This document shows positions 1-11,130 of a stretch of DNA of 64,000 nt, piece by piece. Numbering within the stretch: the first letter of the stretch is position 1; every line of letters starts with the position of its first letter. The notes below the pieces were generated by a model that worked only from the letters and a program-made list of their open reading frames with translations, ran no database searches and had not been told where the DNA came from. The stretch comes from Azorinus chamasolen (taxonomy: Eukaryota > Mollusca > Bivalvia > Cardiida > Solecurtidae): contig OY755237.1 of the NCBI GenBank assembly GCA_963576725.1, forward strand, positions 59,883,873 to 59,947,872. Direction: 5' to 3'. The translations under genes were made by a program, and so were the position numbers.

Positions 1-780
1 AAAAATATCTATATCTGGTTCTTTTGAAATATTTCCAGTCTGGTAAATATTATCATTCAGTCCTAAAGGAAAAGGTGTTTGCAATTTTTTGATCCAATTT
101 AATTCAGATATAAATCTAGCTTTCGATTTAAAGCTACTAGTCGCCTCCTTATCATATGTTATATGCTCAACAATTTGTACTAAAACATCTTTAAAAGAAT
201 GGCCAGATTTCCGAAAGTTTTGGTATAAAAAATTGTTTAGTTTACGATTTCGACACCGATATGCATGCTCACGAAATCGAGTTTTCAAAGCACGTCCTGT
301 TTGTCCTACGTACTGTATACCGCAACTAGGCGCGTTTCAAGTTAAAACATAAATAACGTTAGTAGTAGTACAATCAACGTCTGAGTTTATCTTGACATTA
401 AATGTTCTACCATTAACTGTAGATTTTATAGTGGAATTACAAGAAATGTTATTACAACATATGCACCTCTTAGCAAAGCACTTTTGGATAATTGGATACA
501 CTCTGTGTCGCCTGCATAAGGACCGTTTACGAATAGAAGAAACATTTTGGATAACAGATTTTAAAGGTGAAAGTACAACTATTGGTCCATTGAAAAAACA
601 TTTATTAATAGAAAGAGATGGTATGTGAAAAGATGAAGCCGACTGAAGATTAAGTTGTTTTAAACGAACAAAAGGTTGAAGGGAAGAGAAATTAGAAATA
701 TTTCTGGGTACTTGTACAGACGACACAGATTGCATATTTAAAGCTTTTAGTTCTATTCGAGGTATTTTAACTTTATTCAT
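1..780 (-). CDS. Naiad-type Penelope-like element ORF, N-terminal part with GIY-YIG endonuclease (runs off window edge)
   Basis: Reading on the - strand from the ATG at 780, the frame stays open to base 1 except for one UGA at 337-339. The first ~147 residues are basic and carry a Cys cluster (KCFAKRCICC). After the UGA comes a GIY-YIG nuclease domain: VIYVLT-UGA-NAPSCGIQYVGQTGR, then REH and KSGH, followed by TPFPLGLND. The UGA stands where the first Cys of the CCHH set of PLE nucleases is expected. The order nuclease then RT is the permuted Naiad/Chlamys arrangement, not the canonical Penelope one; the RT lies beyond the window. Known of the family: the nuclease nicks target DNA for target-primed reverse transcription. 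Inference: UGA reads as selenocysteine, because the frame is otherwise intact and the same UGA occurs in the copy at 59823. The preceding Cys codon (UGU, 370-372) is a UGA in that other copy. Confidence 0.88.
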
Positions 781-1066
781 ATTGGAAAGTGATAGAGGGG
801 CACCTGTATTGTGTTCATCAACACGTCAATTACATTAGTGTAGCTACCAAGTGCATCAAATTGTTGGTGAACACAACACCTACCACGAGGTGCATGACAT
901 ACTTATGATGATGTAAGAGGCGAATGAGAGTTGTGTATGTTACTTGCATATCCTGCAAGAGAATGATAACAACATCGATTACGTGTACGGGGATACTTTT
1001 TACGGCCACCACACGGCACAAGCAACACTGTTGTGATAATAAAAGTACAAAAATGAGTCAGTCTGG
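781..1066 (-). mobile_element. Naiad 5' untranslated region, preceded by a 3'-tail end of another copy
   Basis: Upstream of the ATG at 780, reading on the - strand, is a 5' leader that matches the leader at 57.0 kb. Shared pieces are a GTGTGG(T/C)GGC block, CCCCGTACA, and a pyrimidine tract ending in CTCTTGCAG. Immediately before it (about 1046-1066) lies GACTCATTTTTGTACTTTTA, which is the 3' terminus of the second Naiad tail type (compare 14490-14513). This is a tail-to-head junction, as expected of tandem Penelope-like copies. Confidence 0.6.
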
Positions 1067-1594
1067 TCTATAAGGCGTTGTCCCGGTCTGATAGCATGGA
1101 TCGATATCTGGTATTCACAATTTCATAAAATAATACTAACATGCAAAATAACATTAACTGGTTTTAAACCGAAAGTCAAACCCTCACCGACATCAATTTC
1201 AAGCTGATAGAGATTGTTTTATTTAACCCTTTCCCTGTTCTATGTTTATTCAAAATTTCAATACCTACTGAATATTCATGGACAAAAGTAGTTATAAATG
1301 AAATATGGAAGGGGGAACATTGCAGCTATTTAACAAAGCAAAGAAATATATATCTATCAAATTCTATTAGCAAACAGAGAAGATCCTGATCAGACGGCTC
1401 CTCTAAGAGGTCAAAGAAGGGTTAAAGTACAATATGAAGAAATTTTGAATACAAAATACCCATTCATTTTATATTTAATATTGTGGGAAATATAGATGGT
1501 CGCTCATCAATCATAAAGAGCAATATCAATTATTGGTGATTGACACGCCTATAGGTGACAGTTGATTGGATTATGTTTTGTCAATGGGTGGGTC
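1067..1594. other. No gene seen; diverged palindromic repeat
   Basis: I see no coding signal. Around 1370-1412 is a partial copy of the dispersed GCAAACAGAG...GATCAGACGGCTCCT hairpin repeat that is abundant between 3.2 and 15.7 kb. The rest is AT-rich unique-looking sequence. Confidence 0.5.
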
Positions 1595-1935
1595 TTAAAG
1601 ATACTGAACCAATGAGCTGTGACATCTTGATAGTCGCAAAAGAGCGGAAATACCCGATAAGACTTTCTTTAAAGTTGTCGGAACTTTATTGATGACCAAA
1701 TAATTAACACAATGATGACCATAAATCAATGACCCCCTGCACTGAAACATCAGGGTAGTTTCCTTACATTGTAGAGCACGCAAAGCGATCATTGTTTTAA
1801 TGTATGACCAAAACATTTGACCTTCATTATACCGAATTAGCATTCGCTTCAAAATTGTAATCTGCAAAATAAATGAAATAGGCATTGTTTTAGTTCGTTG
1901 AAAACAAACAGAAAAAAAATGAGAATCAGACATGA
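1595..1935 (-). repeat. Dispersed repeat, unrecognised (copy 1; second copy at 17835-18130)
   Basis: Reading on the - strand from about 1935, this ~340-bp stretch matches 17835-18130 on the + strand over nearly its whole length, with the same left boundary (ATGTCTGATTCTC). Both copies abut Naiad-derived sequence at that boundary. It contains a 112-codon open frame in this copy that is broken in the other, so it is unlikely to be a host gene. The family is not recognised. Confidence 0.6.
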
Positions 1936-1946
1936 CAGGCCGAGGG

Positions 1947-2011
1947 TAGTACTCTATGATGGTATACTCTTAAACTTGGATACAGGAGGAGCTTACCAGA
2001 CTCATGTATTA
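1947..2011 (+). promoter_or_regulatory. SECIS-like hairpin in Naiad tail
   Basis: The core is the same as at 62571-62635: UAGUAC pairs with GUAUUA (2006-2011). AUGA lies at 1956-1959, followed by a 12-nt arm UGGUAUACUCUU, AAA at the 5' side of the apical loop, a returning arm ending UACCA, and GA. The upstream coding region is absent here, so the hairpin is a fossil. Confidence 0.65.
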
Positions 2012-2407
2012 CTTTTTCCCTGTCGTGCCCTTAACGGCTTACCTGCAGGTGCTCTGACTTCAGCAAAGTCATTGAGTACATATTTGACGGATTGTCACAG
2101 TTATTATGCTATGTTTTACATGTTGTCCTGTGTTCACCGTCGTCTATGTTGTGGGTAAGTCCAGCGGGGATACCTTTATTTACAATATTTGTAAAGCTAG
2201 GGTGACTTTGAGAGAAGTGTGAGGTTAGGACGTCCGTAAACCGGTTTAAACCCCCAGTGGTGTTTTTGCTGCTGACCGTGCCAAGGCGGTACTCTCTTTG
2301 TCACCCTTCCTTTTGTTTGCCTTGCGTCTTTGTGCTTGTTGTTTGTTCATGTTGTGGAACGTTTGTCCCTGTTTCTTGTGTGTATTTTGGTGTTTTCTGT
2401 GTTCATT

Positions 2408-2408
<1 letters not shown>

Positions 2409-2447
<39 letters not shown>

Positions 2448-2485
2448 TTGGGTGTGTGGTTGTGTGTGTGTGTGTCATGCTGTCT
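2409..2485 (+). repeat. GT microsatellite inside Naiad tail
   Basis: An imperfect (GT)n tract interrupted by GCGTTTGG. It sits at the same place as shorter tracts in the other subfamily A tails (33.2, 42.3, 45.1 and 63.05 kb), so it belongs to the element and varies in length between copies. Confidence 0.9.
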
Positions 2486-2551
2486 ATCGGTGTTTTGGTG
2501 GTGGTTGCGTCTTGCATGTGGCTTTGCCTGCTTGACTTTACTACTTTTCCA

Positions 2552-2858
2552 TATATAAGACTCTGAGTTCAGTATACAAACTGTTTGTAAATATTAAGGA
2601 AGTCACGCTCGGCGGGCTAAGGGTTGATCTGCATATTTTTTTTATCTTTTGAAACTTGTAGGGTCCTATAGAGAATGTCCAAGTTACCTAAATTTATTAT
2701 GCTGAAAGAATTTGCTTTTAAAAATGATATTTTGTTTTCTTGTCGGGTTTCCTTCTATCTTCTTTTAAAATAAAAATCGACTAAATTTTATTTCCGTGTA
2801 AAAACATCGAATTAGTGTTAGTGTATCATTTTCAAAGGCAAGTGACTGATTAATGCGG
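2552..2858. other. No gene or recognisable element seen
   Basis: AT-rich sequence downstream of the Naiad tail. No coding frame, RNA gene or repeat that I can support. Confidence 0.5.
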
Positions 2859-3173
2859 TATGCGGAAAAATGCCACTGGAAAACATGCCACCGGAAAAAA
2901 TGCCACTGGAAAAAATGCCACCCTGATTTGGGAAAAATGCCACTGGAAAATATGCCACTTGAAAAAATGCCACCCTTTTTTCAAAATTATCTTTTAACCT
3001 TTTTTTTCAAACAAAAAATCTTGAATTTATTATACAGGCAGTTAACCTGTGTTATGCAGCTACAGCCCACATAAAGCTAAAACACCAGGGGGCAAATGTC
3101 CGCCCATACCCAAACAGGGGACAAAGGTCCGGGGGCAAGTGTCCGGGGGGGGGGGGGCAAATGTCCGTAAACC
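2859..3173 (+). repeat. Two short tandem arrays (AAATGCCACTGGAAAA; GGCAAATGTCCG) with poly-G
   Basis: From 2859 to 2976 a ~16-18-bp unit (AAAAATGCCACYGGAAAA) is repeated about six times. From about 3090 to 3170 a GGCAA(A/G)TGTCCG unit occurs three to four times, around a G11-12 run near 3147-3157. Both are simple minisatellites. They lie directly outside the left arm of the giant palindrome. Confidence 0.75.
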
Positions 3174-3289
3174 GAAATACCAATATCATGAATATTTATT
3201 AAATTTATTTTTAAAATAGCTTTTTTACTGAGGCTGTTTTGGTATTGGAACAAAACTATAGAGTTAAATCCAACATAAATTCATAAGCA

Positions 3290-4260
3290 AACAGAGAATA
3301 CCCTGATCAGACGGTTTCTATAAGAGCCATCGTATCCGTGTCTACTCTGTTTGCAAGCACGTGAAAAGCGTCGATGCTCTCAGAATTTTTACTTCTATTG
3401 CCGGGTCATGTCAGACGTGCATATCTTTAGCTGAATTCGTAACCTAAAGTTTGGTTGTCGGTGGGTTTCAACCATTTCCCTGTTGAATATTTATGTCAGA
3501 AAAGATGACATCATAATATTTATAAGTTGATTTTTATAACGGTGTAGGTACACGGTCCATGACTTTTCTTGGTACTGGTAGAAAATGTAGAGGCAGATCT
3601 TATATAATTTCACAAGTAAACAGAGCTGGTCTCGATCATACGGCTCCAATAGGCGCCTTCAGATTTTGGTCTACTCTGTTTGCAAGGGCATGGAAATTGT
3701 TTATATATGGTTAAGGGATAAGCAAACAGAGCAAATCCCTGGTCAAACAGCTTCTATTTGAGAAATCTGATCTGAGTATTATCATTTAAGAGTTTTAAAT
3801 AAATAAACATATTTTTATGAATTGTATAACTATGAAAACTTTCTTGTTATTCTGTTACTTTTGCTGATTAACCCTTTCCCTGTTCAGTATTCGTGTAAGA
3901 AATAATGATATCATGAATATTTATAAGCTAATGTTTTAAATGGCATTTGTAGACACGATTTTTTGATGTTGGTAGAAACTGTAAAGTCGGGCCTATTACA
4001 ATTCCATAAATAAACTGAGCAGACCCAGATCATGCGTATGATCTGGGACTACGCTGTTTGCAAATGCTTGAACATACGTTTATATTAGAGAAAGGTTTGT
4101 ATTTTAAGGTGGAATGGCCCGTCATTGTTTAACTGTAGATTCCATTCATTATATAAGACCTAAATTAGCTATATGATTTTGAATAATACACAGTGAAGAC
4201 CCTGGTCAGATGGTTGCCTTTTGAGCCATCTTGTCTGGGTCTACAGTTTTCAAATGTCAG
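3290..4260 (+). repeat. Array of GCAAACAGAG hairpin repeats
   Basis: At about 3290-3360, 3612-3688, 4012-4065 and 4190-4252 lie near-palindromic ~65-75-bp units. The consensus is GCAAACAGAGTAGACCC, AGATCAGACGGCTCC, a short turn, then the reverse complement. Between them recurs a spacer containing CCCTTTCCCTGTT, GAATATTTATG and GTAGAAA-TGTAGAG. The units repeat every ~350-400 bp, so hairpin and spacer together form one larger tandem unit. Related units are scattered elsewhere (6.5-6.9, 8.6, 14.7-15.6, 18.7, 22.6, 23.5, 50.1 and 54.2 kb). Confidence 0.75.
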
Positions 4261-4368
4261 TAGTTTTATTTCCCGCATTTAACAATACAAACTACAGTGA
4301 GACCCCGCTAATGCGACCACTTAATAAACAACCACTGGCGTCGTTTGAAGCAGGTGGTTGCTTAATGC

Positions 4369-5247
4369 TTTAAACCTAAAACATTTTGTCAGCTTTTTGA
4401 TGCTTTCGTAGGATCCATTTTAAATTATTCCTGTGAAGTGTGGGGTTGCACAAAAAGTAAACAGTTGGAGAACCTGCATCTGAAATTTTGTAAAAGGCTT
4501 TTAGGTGTTAGAGCAACTACACGTAACATGTGCGTTTACGGGGAGTTAGGAAGGCTACCATTGTACATCAATAGGTACAGTAGAGTTGTTAAATATTGGT
4601 GTAAACTTGTTCAAAGTAATAATATTATCATGCAGACATTGCTGAGCGAAATGGTTAGTGATTTTAATAAGGGTAAGTATAATTGGCTAAGTGATGTTAA
4701 AACACTTTTGGATGATTACGGGTTTTCCTATATTTGGCTAAGCCATGATGTGGTGGAGTTAAGTAAGTTTCATGTTGTTTTTAAAGCTAGAGTGGTAGAT
4801 GTATTCAAACAATCTTGGTATGCTTCTATTCAAGAGTCTAAAGTTCTATATACATACAAATTTTTCAAAGAAAATTTCGAGCACGAGCATTATCTTACTA
4901 TATTACCAAGAAAATATATGTATAGTTTAGCTAAACTAAGATTATCATCCCATAATCTAAGAATAGAATCGGGGCGTTACGGTGATGACAGAACTGATAG
5001 AGAGGAAAGGTATTGTGTATTTTGTTACACACATGACGTAGAGGATGAGTATCATTTTGTTTTGGTATGTAGTCTTTATGTTGAATTGAGAAAGAAGTAT
5101 ATAAAACGTGGCTATTACCAAAAACCAAGTGCGTATAAATATGTAGAATTGATGAAGTCAAATAATTTCAAAACTATACAAAATCTATCAAAATATGTTA
5201 ATGAGGCGTTCACTATGCGGAACGCTGCGTTAAACTATCTTGATTGA
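4369..5247 (+). CDS. LINE ORF2 C-terminal region after the RT domain (truncated)
   Basis: The frame is open from the insertion edge (FKPKTFCQLFDAFVGS) to a TGA at 5245-5247, about 292 codons. It begins with the region just after the RT active site (ILNYSCEVWG, then LHLKFCKRLLGV). That sequence is typical of the thumb/post-RT segment of invertebrate non-LTR retrotransposons. Near the C-terminus is a zinc-knuckle-like pattern, CVFCYTHDVEDEYHFVLVC (C-x2-C-x9-H-x4-C), usual in these proteins. The RT and endonuclease domains are missing through 5' truncation, so it cannot move itself. The lack of frameshifts suggests a recent insertion, consistent with its absence from the other arm. Clade assignment would need a search. 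Confidence 0.8.
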   Translation, partial: FKPKTFCQLFDAFVGSILNYSCEVWGCTKSKQLENLHLKFCKRLLGVRATTRNMCVYGELGRLPLYINRYSRVVKYWCKLVQSNNIIMQTLLSEMVSDFNKGKYNWLSDVKTLLDDYGFSYIWLSHDVVELSKFHVVFKARVVDVFKQSWYASIQESKVLYTYKFFKENFEHEHYLTILPRKYMYSLAKLRLSSHNLRIESGRYGDDRTDREERYCVFCYTHDVEDEYHFVLVCSLYVELRKKYIKRGYYQKPSAYKYVELMKSNNFKTIQNLSKYVNEAFTMRNAALNYLD

Positions 5248-5614
5248 TTTGACATGGGATTGTTAAGTGTTTATACACATGTATATGTATATATTATAGA
5301 GAGAGAGGGAGTGAGAAGGTTAATTATATATACTAGATATCGTTTCATATCTTCTTATATATTTATAAGTTCAACCTCCTATTCGTAATTTTTGAAAGAA
5401 TGATAATTGAATATGATTTATCATTGTGTACACGTCTGCGTGTGCATTGTATGTGCGTGTGTGTGTGTGTGGGGGGGGGGGTGTATATGTGTTTTTTGCG
5501 TATGCTATCAGAGCGTGTGTTCGAGTGACCATTATATTGGAATATGTATATCTGTTGAGTGTAACGAGGAACATGTAGTTCAAGTTACTGGAAATTGAAT
5601 AAAGAAAGAAGAAT
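4369..5614 (+). mobile_element. 5'-truncated LINE copy with 8-bp target duplication
   Basis: The insert is flanked by CTTAATGC at 4361-4368 and 5615-5622. It starts inside the coding region, carries about 370 bp of 3' untranslated DNA with GA- and GT-rich tracts and a G11 run, and ends in an A-rich tail with AATAAAG. Truncation at the 5' end, a target duplication and a 3' tail are the signature of target-primed reverse transcription. It lies inside the TIR element at 4295-5701. Confidence 0.8.
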
Positions 5615-6009
5615 CTTAATGCAGGACGAAAGTTATGCAGAAAGTTCCTGCCACCCAGATTTATGCCCCTTTTTGGTGGTCGCATTAGCGGGGTTTTACA
5701 GTATTTGTTTTAAATACTGAAAATGAATTGTGTTAGACAGTTGGAGACTATATTATTATATTACTTACTCAGCCTAAATACATGTATACTGTAATTTACT
5801 AGCTAGACATAAGAAAATAGTAACGATCAAAGGTGCCAGATGGTCAGTAAATCCCCTAATTTCTCAGCGGGGGCAAGTGGTCAGTGATTACACAACTGTC
5901 GTCTATCACACCCTGTTAACAAAGTTTTGAATTATTACGTAATAGGAATGCGTGTAATGAAACCGAACTACCTAACAATGTGCCAATTGTCTAAAGTTAT
6001 GATTTGTTA

Positions 6010-7450
6010 TGATTTCCCGAAAAATAGAAGATAACTATGCTTTGACTTATTAGATCTATGACTAAGCATAATTTAAAACAGTTAGATTATTGTGAATTCT
6101 AGTTCTAAAGACAGTATAGATTGAAATGATCTAGATCTATACTAAAATACTTTCCCTAGATCTGATACGATACTGTACAGTAGCCAAAAAGAAGATATTT
6201 TACTACACATAAATGATTGCCGTGAGACTGTACATGTATATCTTAATATCTAGATCTTATTAAAACAAAACGAGATTTAAAATTCTAAATACTGTTGATC
6301 TAGATTATTCAACGGGTGTATAACAATAGCCTCTCACTACAAAAGCCCCTCTTGCAAAAGCCCCTCACCAAAATGGTCGAGGTTTACAAAATCCCTAACA
6401 AAAAACAATACTAACATTAATTGAACTTTAAGTGTTTTGTTAAGTGTACTTTTAAAAGGAGTGTGCTAATTACCTTACTTAACGAATCTTTATAAGCTTG
6501 TCATTGAGCAAACAGAGTAGATCCAGATCAGATAGCTCAGTATTTTGATTTTGGTCTACTCTGTTTGAAATTTAAGAAAGTTAAGGAATTAGAAAATGGA
6601 AAAAGTTTGTGTTTAAGTTAATAGAGGTAGTATTATAATAATTTATAAACAATATGGATAATATTGCATCATTCTCAGCTATTGAATCTATATTAACTGT
6701 CACAAAGCAAACATGGTTGAACCAGATCATATAGCATTAGATTTGAACTGGGTCTACCCTGTTTGAAATAAATATAAGGAATCTCCTCCTTGTGATCTAC
6801 AATGTTTACTTTTATAAATATAGAGTGTGCTAATTACCTTACTCAATGAATCTTTATAAACTGGCCATTCAGCAAACAGGGTAGATCCAGATAGCTGTAA
6901 TTTTGATTTTGGTCCACTTTGTCCAAATATTTGGAGTATAATGATTAATTAACAAAAATAGTGGGGGGCTTTTGTAAGCCTTGGCCATTTTAGTGAGGGG
7001 CTTTTGATCGAGGGGCTTTTGTAGTGAGGGGCTTTTAGATGAGGAGCTTTTGTAGTAAAGGGCTTTTTAGTGTACCCCTATTCGACATATGAGGCATGTC
7101 CAACACATAAATAAGAATGTCTTCCATTTCAAGGAAAGGCCAGATCATGGGATCTTTCTTTCTCCAAAGTTCAGCTGGTAATGTATAGGGCGTTCCTGAA
7201 GGCCGATTCATTCCAGCTTCTTGTTGTACATTGTATCTACCCTTCGGTATACGGACATTTTCTCTCTAGGACATTTGTTCTCCTATTTGGGCATGGGAGG
7301 ATAGGGCTGACAGTTGTCCCCTTCAAATTTTATTTTATTTTTCTTGCTCTACTTGCTCGCAAAGGATAAAAAAAGAAAATACCTACATTGTTCTAAAAAC
7401 GGACGGTTGATTACACAGGAAATCGGTAATGCAGAAAGAGTAAGGAGCTT
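6010..7450 (+). mobile_element. Insertion in left arm containing a foldback element
   Basis: The right arm runs straight through where this ~1.4-kb block sits. Inside, 6318-6405 and 6960-7078 are inverted copies built of GGGGCTTTTG(T)AGTGA units, forming long inverted ends with GGGTGTA...TACCCC at the tips. Between them are three GCAAACAGAG hairpin repeats (about 6508, 6703 and 6868). The stretch before 6318 is rich in AGATCTAGA words. From 7079 to 7450 I see nothing recognisable. No coding capacity. Confidence 0.6.
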
Positions 7451-7916
7451 TCTAAATTACTTCAATTCTGCAATTAGCTGTCATCTGTTTTAAACGATCG
7501 TCAAATCAACATTTTTAAGAATGGTTGTTTACAATCGCCGCCCCTTAACCGATAATCTTTCTAAACCGATATTGGAGCTACATGTATCCTGTGTTTAGTT
7601 ACCACCTTTTTTTAAATGACAGCCAATTCAACTGTTTTGAATTGTTATTTTACTTCGCTATACCGGTTTGAGAACCTCTCTAATCAGGTAATTTTCTCGG
7701 TATGGTCACAGGGTTCGTTTTATAAGGTTTTGCAGTAATTTTGTTATTATCAGGGGCAGTTACATTTTTAACGCATCGAATATTAGACCACCGGCTTACT
7801 TTAAAACTAGAAATTGGCATTTAAATTAAGTAATATGCTTTTAAAAAGAAAGAAAGTTAGCGTACATGTATGACATATATATTTTGCTGTACGTATTTAT
7901 TAATAAATGATAACTA

Positions 7917-8169
7917 CAGTATAACCTCTGCAAAGCAACACTCTGGGGGATATAAACTTCTGTATTGTCGTTGTAGAGAGGTTGTTGCTCATCGGAGTTT
8001 CATGGCAAATCTCTCTCAAGAGACAACCCAGTAAGGAATACCTGGGATCTTTTGAATACAAGTGGCCGCTTAATGCATGACAAAAGTACATTTATCCTGC
8101 ATTAATCTGCCACCTGTCTTAAAACAGACATTTTATTTGTACATGTATCGATGTAGAGAGGTTCCACTG
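7917..8169 (+). mobile_element. 253-bp MITE, TA-flanked (left-arm copy)
   Basis: The ends CAGTATAACCTCTGC and (complement) CAGTGGAACCTCTCTAC form terminal inverted repeats, flanked by TA on both sides. Length and position match the copy at 13334-13586 in the opposite arm, so it was present before the arms were duplicated. CAGT ends and TA duplication suggest a Tc1/mariner-pogo derivative. No ORF. Confidence 0.75.
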
Positions 8170-10227
8170 TAAGTTTTGGGGTTGTTGAAAGGAGGTGTTT
8201 GCTGTAATCTGTACTGTTTGCTATAAACCCATTCACTGTCATTATGACGTAATAATCCACTAAAATAGTCACTGTCAAATCATTGTCTGCTTACATGTTT
8301 CATCTACTTTTCTTTATAAAAAAATTATGATAGTTTTTACTTAACCCTTTCCTCCATAAATACTCCTTTCTACGCCTCTGTAAAAGTCACATGTTGAAAC
8401 CAATGTGATAAAAAGAGCATTTGCTCCTACACGTATAGGAGTATATGCTCTATTTAACACAATGGTTTCAAATTACAAAATTCTAAAAACAATAATTTTA
8501 TCTACTTAATCCTCCTTTTCGGTAGATGTTTTCAAAGAGGTTGGATCCAAATTGAGCCTACATGTATGGAGGAATGGGTCTTAAGAAACTTTAATATAAG
8601 TGTCAAATGGTTTGGATCCTTATCAGACGCGGCGTCTGATCAGGATCCAAACTGTTTGCAAACAGTAGAGTTTTCAAGTTTGACATGGAAGGGTTTAATA
8701 GTAAATACAACTTACAATGGGGAAATTGTGATCTATTTCTAAATAAGGAATTGGTCATGGAATTTAAGCAGGCGACACGTTGGTTTAGACATATCCGTTT
8801 AACGAAAGAATGTGGGTGTACGAGGTCCGTGGTGTACATACTGTATACGCTTCTTTAATAACATTGATTAATTTAATTCGTATGCCCCTTCACTCCCAGA
8901 ATTCGGTTGCCATGACATTAACAACAGTTTAGATCTAGACCAGACGTCCAATATCTCATTATCCAACCAGAACCAAAAACTGGTTTACATCTATATCTAC
9001 GTTTGAAGACAAAAAATGGATTATCTTTTTTCATCCATAGGATACAGGTACATCATGGCAATGAATCGATTGAGCAACATCTAAATATGCAGTACATGTG
9101 CATCAAGTAGAAAGACAAAACCTGTACACAGGCAGATTTTGCACCGTAAAATATTAAGCACAAGCGTATTAAAACAACCATACAAGTATTATTCGAATGA
9201 CTATTGAAACTGGTTAAAACGTACATTTTAAGCTGCCGAACCAAGACTAAATAATGGAGAAAACTTCTAACATTACAACCCACCTGGCTGAATTGATATT
9301 AGATGTATTTAGTAAATAAAATCCCTAAATTCTTTCGTCTGCCAGCACAATATCTATATAGATTTATACAGGAATCATAAGAAGACCAGTGAGGACTATT
9401 CTCATAACAGAATCAATAGGTTCTGTTGGTCGTTTCCAGTAGATTTCTGATAATTAAAATTTAGACTGATGTGAAACTGAAAACAAAATCGATTAGGAAT
9501 TAGAATCGGAACCTAAAACATAGAATCGAAATGAAGATGGATTCACTAACAATGTGCACAAACGTATGCAAACTTGATACAACTTATACAACCTATTAAC
9601 TTATTGCGTGTGTGTTTTGTGTTTAACGGGTGTTCCGTGTTTCTATATAAAAAAAATCTTACGTTTTGAACAACAAATAATTGAAATAGAAAGCATACTA
9701 GAATATCGCACCCATATTTTGCAGAAACGAATCAGACAATTCGTGGCCAGGTTATATTCCAGTACAATCAAACGCGCCAAAAATAATGGATTTTAATGGA
9801 TTAATTTGTGTTTGCCGAATGCAGAACAGTTTCGGTTTGGAATTAGTCTAAACGAACCATTTCTCGAGTGTTTTATTTCATACATTTCATATCAATTTTG
9901 CACAATATGGATGTATATATTTGTATGTACATGTAAAGAGAAAGATAAGCCGTGAAAATGGATATAAAAGGATGAAAAGGATATAAATATCAATCCAGGT
10001 AAGGTCCAGCGCGATCCGCAGTGGTACACAGTGGTCCACGATGATACCACCGCGACATGCGGTAATAACGATCGCGCCCGGCGACGAGTGCCCCTGTGGA
10101 GGGACCAGCGCGGACCCATCACAACCCGCGCTCGATTGCGGAAGACCGCATATCAGCGCGGACAAAAATACCCGTGTCCGCGTTGGATAAAATTGCGATG
10201 GGCCGCGGAAAACAAAAAGTCCGCGTG

Positions 10228-10535
10228 GCTTGTACTGTATTTTAAAGTACAATGGCATGGGGTCATAGTGCTATTCAATATATCGCCCCCTGGTGGATGT
10301 ATTTTGGCATGAGGATAACTATTTTATTGTAAAATGGCATGAGGGTCATAGTACTATATAATATATCGCCCCCATCGTGGATGTATTTTTGCAAGGAAGT
10401 CACTGTATTTTATATTGAAATGACATGGGGTCATCATACTATATAATATATCGATCCTCCTGGTGGGTGTATTTTGGCTAGGGAGTCACTAGATTTTATA
10501 GTAAAATGGCCTGGGGTCATAGTACTATATTTCCA
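10228..10535 (+). repeat. 86-bp satellite, about 3.5 units, in palindrome spacer
   Basis: The unit contains TTTTATAGTAAAATGGCATG, GGGTCATAGTACTATATAA and ATATATCG(A)CCCC, then GTGGATGTATTTTGGCAAGG. It is the same satellite as the larger array at 20590-21725. It begins at the inner edge of the left arm, so the centre of the palindrome is satellite DNA. Confidence 0.85.
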
Positions 10536-10629
10536 ATCCAGTGATGTTAACACAAAAATCGCCGAATCTAATTGGTTGAAGTTTGACATTCATTTCTCAA
10601 TGAATGTAAAGCGTTGGTTCTCTGCCGTT

Positions 10630-11130
10630 GCTCCATGAATTACACGAAGTCGGTAACCAGTAGCCGATATACTATGGAACTACTCCTTTTTACTATGCAC
10701 GAAGTTCTATTTATAGAAAATTCATTGAAACCATGTTGACGTAGAATTATTGGGTGAAAAAATGTTGTTTTGAAGTTTTGTGAAGCGCGTATTTTGAAAT
10801 TTAAGTGTAAAGAGTGGAATTTATGGTAAAAAGCAAGTGATTGTATATCAGGAGCCAGCAGAGCCATGCGGCTCGCATGGTGTAGAGAGAAAAGGAAGAG
10901 GCGAACTTTTGTGAGGTGGGATAAAGTGATTTTTTTCGGATGGAAGTAAAGTTGTGATCGGCAGTGATAACCGTGTGTTGATTTGGAGAAAACAAAGCGA
11001 GGGCTACAGACCAGACTTAGTGTCAAAGTGGCATGGCCACTCTGCCAGTAATAACAAGATACCTCCACGTGAAATCAGTTATTTCAGGACGACAATGCCC
11101 AGGTACAACATACTGGTAGGATATAGCTGT
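10630..11130 (+). pseudogene. Tc1-like transposase relic in palindrome spacer
   Basis: Fragments in different frames match the Tc1 transposase plan: ELHEVG near 10638, then MRLAWCREKRKRR (about 10864), WDKVIFF, then KVVIGSDNRVLIWRKQSEGY (10947-11005). These correspond to the region around the second catalytic Asp of Tc1-like transposases (FxDES...GSDGRVYVWR in family terms). At least one frameshift separates WDKVIFF from KVVIGSDN, and the catalytic Asp itself is lost there. The downstream DDE region is missing. This is an old, dead copy, and no terminal repeats could be located. Confidence 0.6.

Larger units (their letters stand above)
1930..2551 (+). mobile_element. Naiad 3' tail (subfamily A), 5'-truncated
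   Basis: This begins at the last codons of the RT frame (ACAGGCCGAGGG then UAG at 1947-1949). It continues through the SECIS-like hairpin, the TAAACCGGTTTAAACC block, the double hairpin near ACCGTGCCAAGGCGGT and a long GT tract, and ends at TTGACTTTACTACTTTTCC. It is collinear with the tail of the near-intact copy at 62574-63162. Open frames encoding CVCVCV runs here are products of the GT tract and are not genes. Confidence 0.85.
4295..5701 (+). mobile_element. TIR DNA transposon (Tc1/mariner-pogo-like ends) inserted in left arm
   Basis: Terminal inverted repeats of 26 bp lie at 4295-4320 (CAGTGAGACCCCGCTAATGC...) and 5676-5701 (...GCATTAGCGGGGTTTTACAG). They match at 22 positions and are flanked by TA on both sides (4293-4294 and 5702-5703). 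TA duplication and CAGT/ACTG ends fit the Tc1/mariner-pogo group. No transposase is present. Most of the interior is a later LINE insertion. The other palindrome arm lacks the element, which gives the empty site. Confidence 0.75.
3174..10241 (+). repeat. Left arm of giant imperfect palindrome
   Basis: This arm, read forward, matches the reverse complement of 11507-15733 in order from its outer edge (AAATACCAATATCATGAAT) to its inner edge (GACTTGTACTGTA type). Landmarks shared in mirror order include the GCAAACAGAG hairpins, AATAGTAACGATCAAAGGTGCC, the 253-bp MITE, ATCAGACGCGGCGTCTGA, and the GC-rich block CGATCGCGCCCGGCGACGAG. The arm is about 7.07 kb because of two insertions, 4295-5701 and about 6010-7450. 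Without them it is about 4.2 kb, close to the other arm. Identity is high enough to align by eye but not perfect. Confidence 0.85.

Noticed and set aside
2257..2566. Open frames rich in CVCVCV in Naiad tails (also 42025-42508, 62881-63170)
   Set aside because: They translate the GT microsatellite and untranslated tail; no copy-to-copy frame conservation.
8620..8650. CTGATCAG-containing hairpins as hammerhead ribozymes
   Set aside because: They lack the CUGANGA/GAAA core arrangement; Naiads are reported to lack canonical hammerheads.
10640..11068. 142-codon reverse frame in the palindrome spacer
   Set aside because: It is antisense to the Tc1 transposase relic and has no domain of its own.
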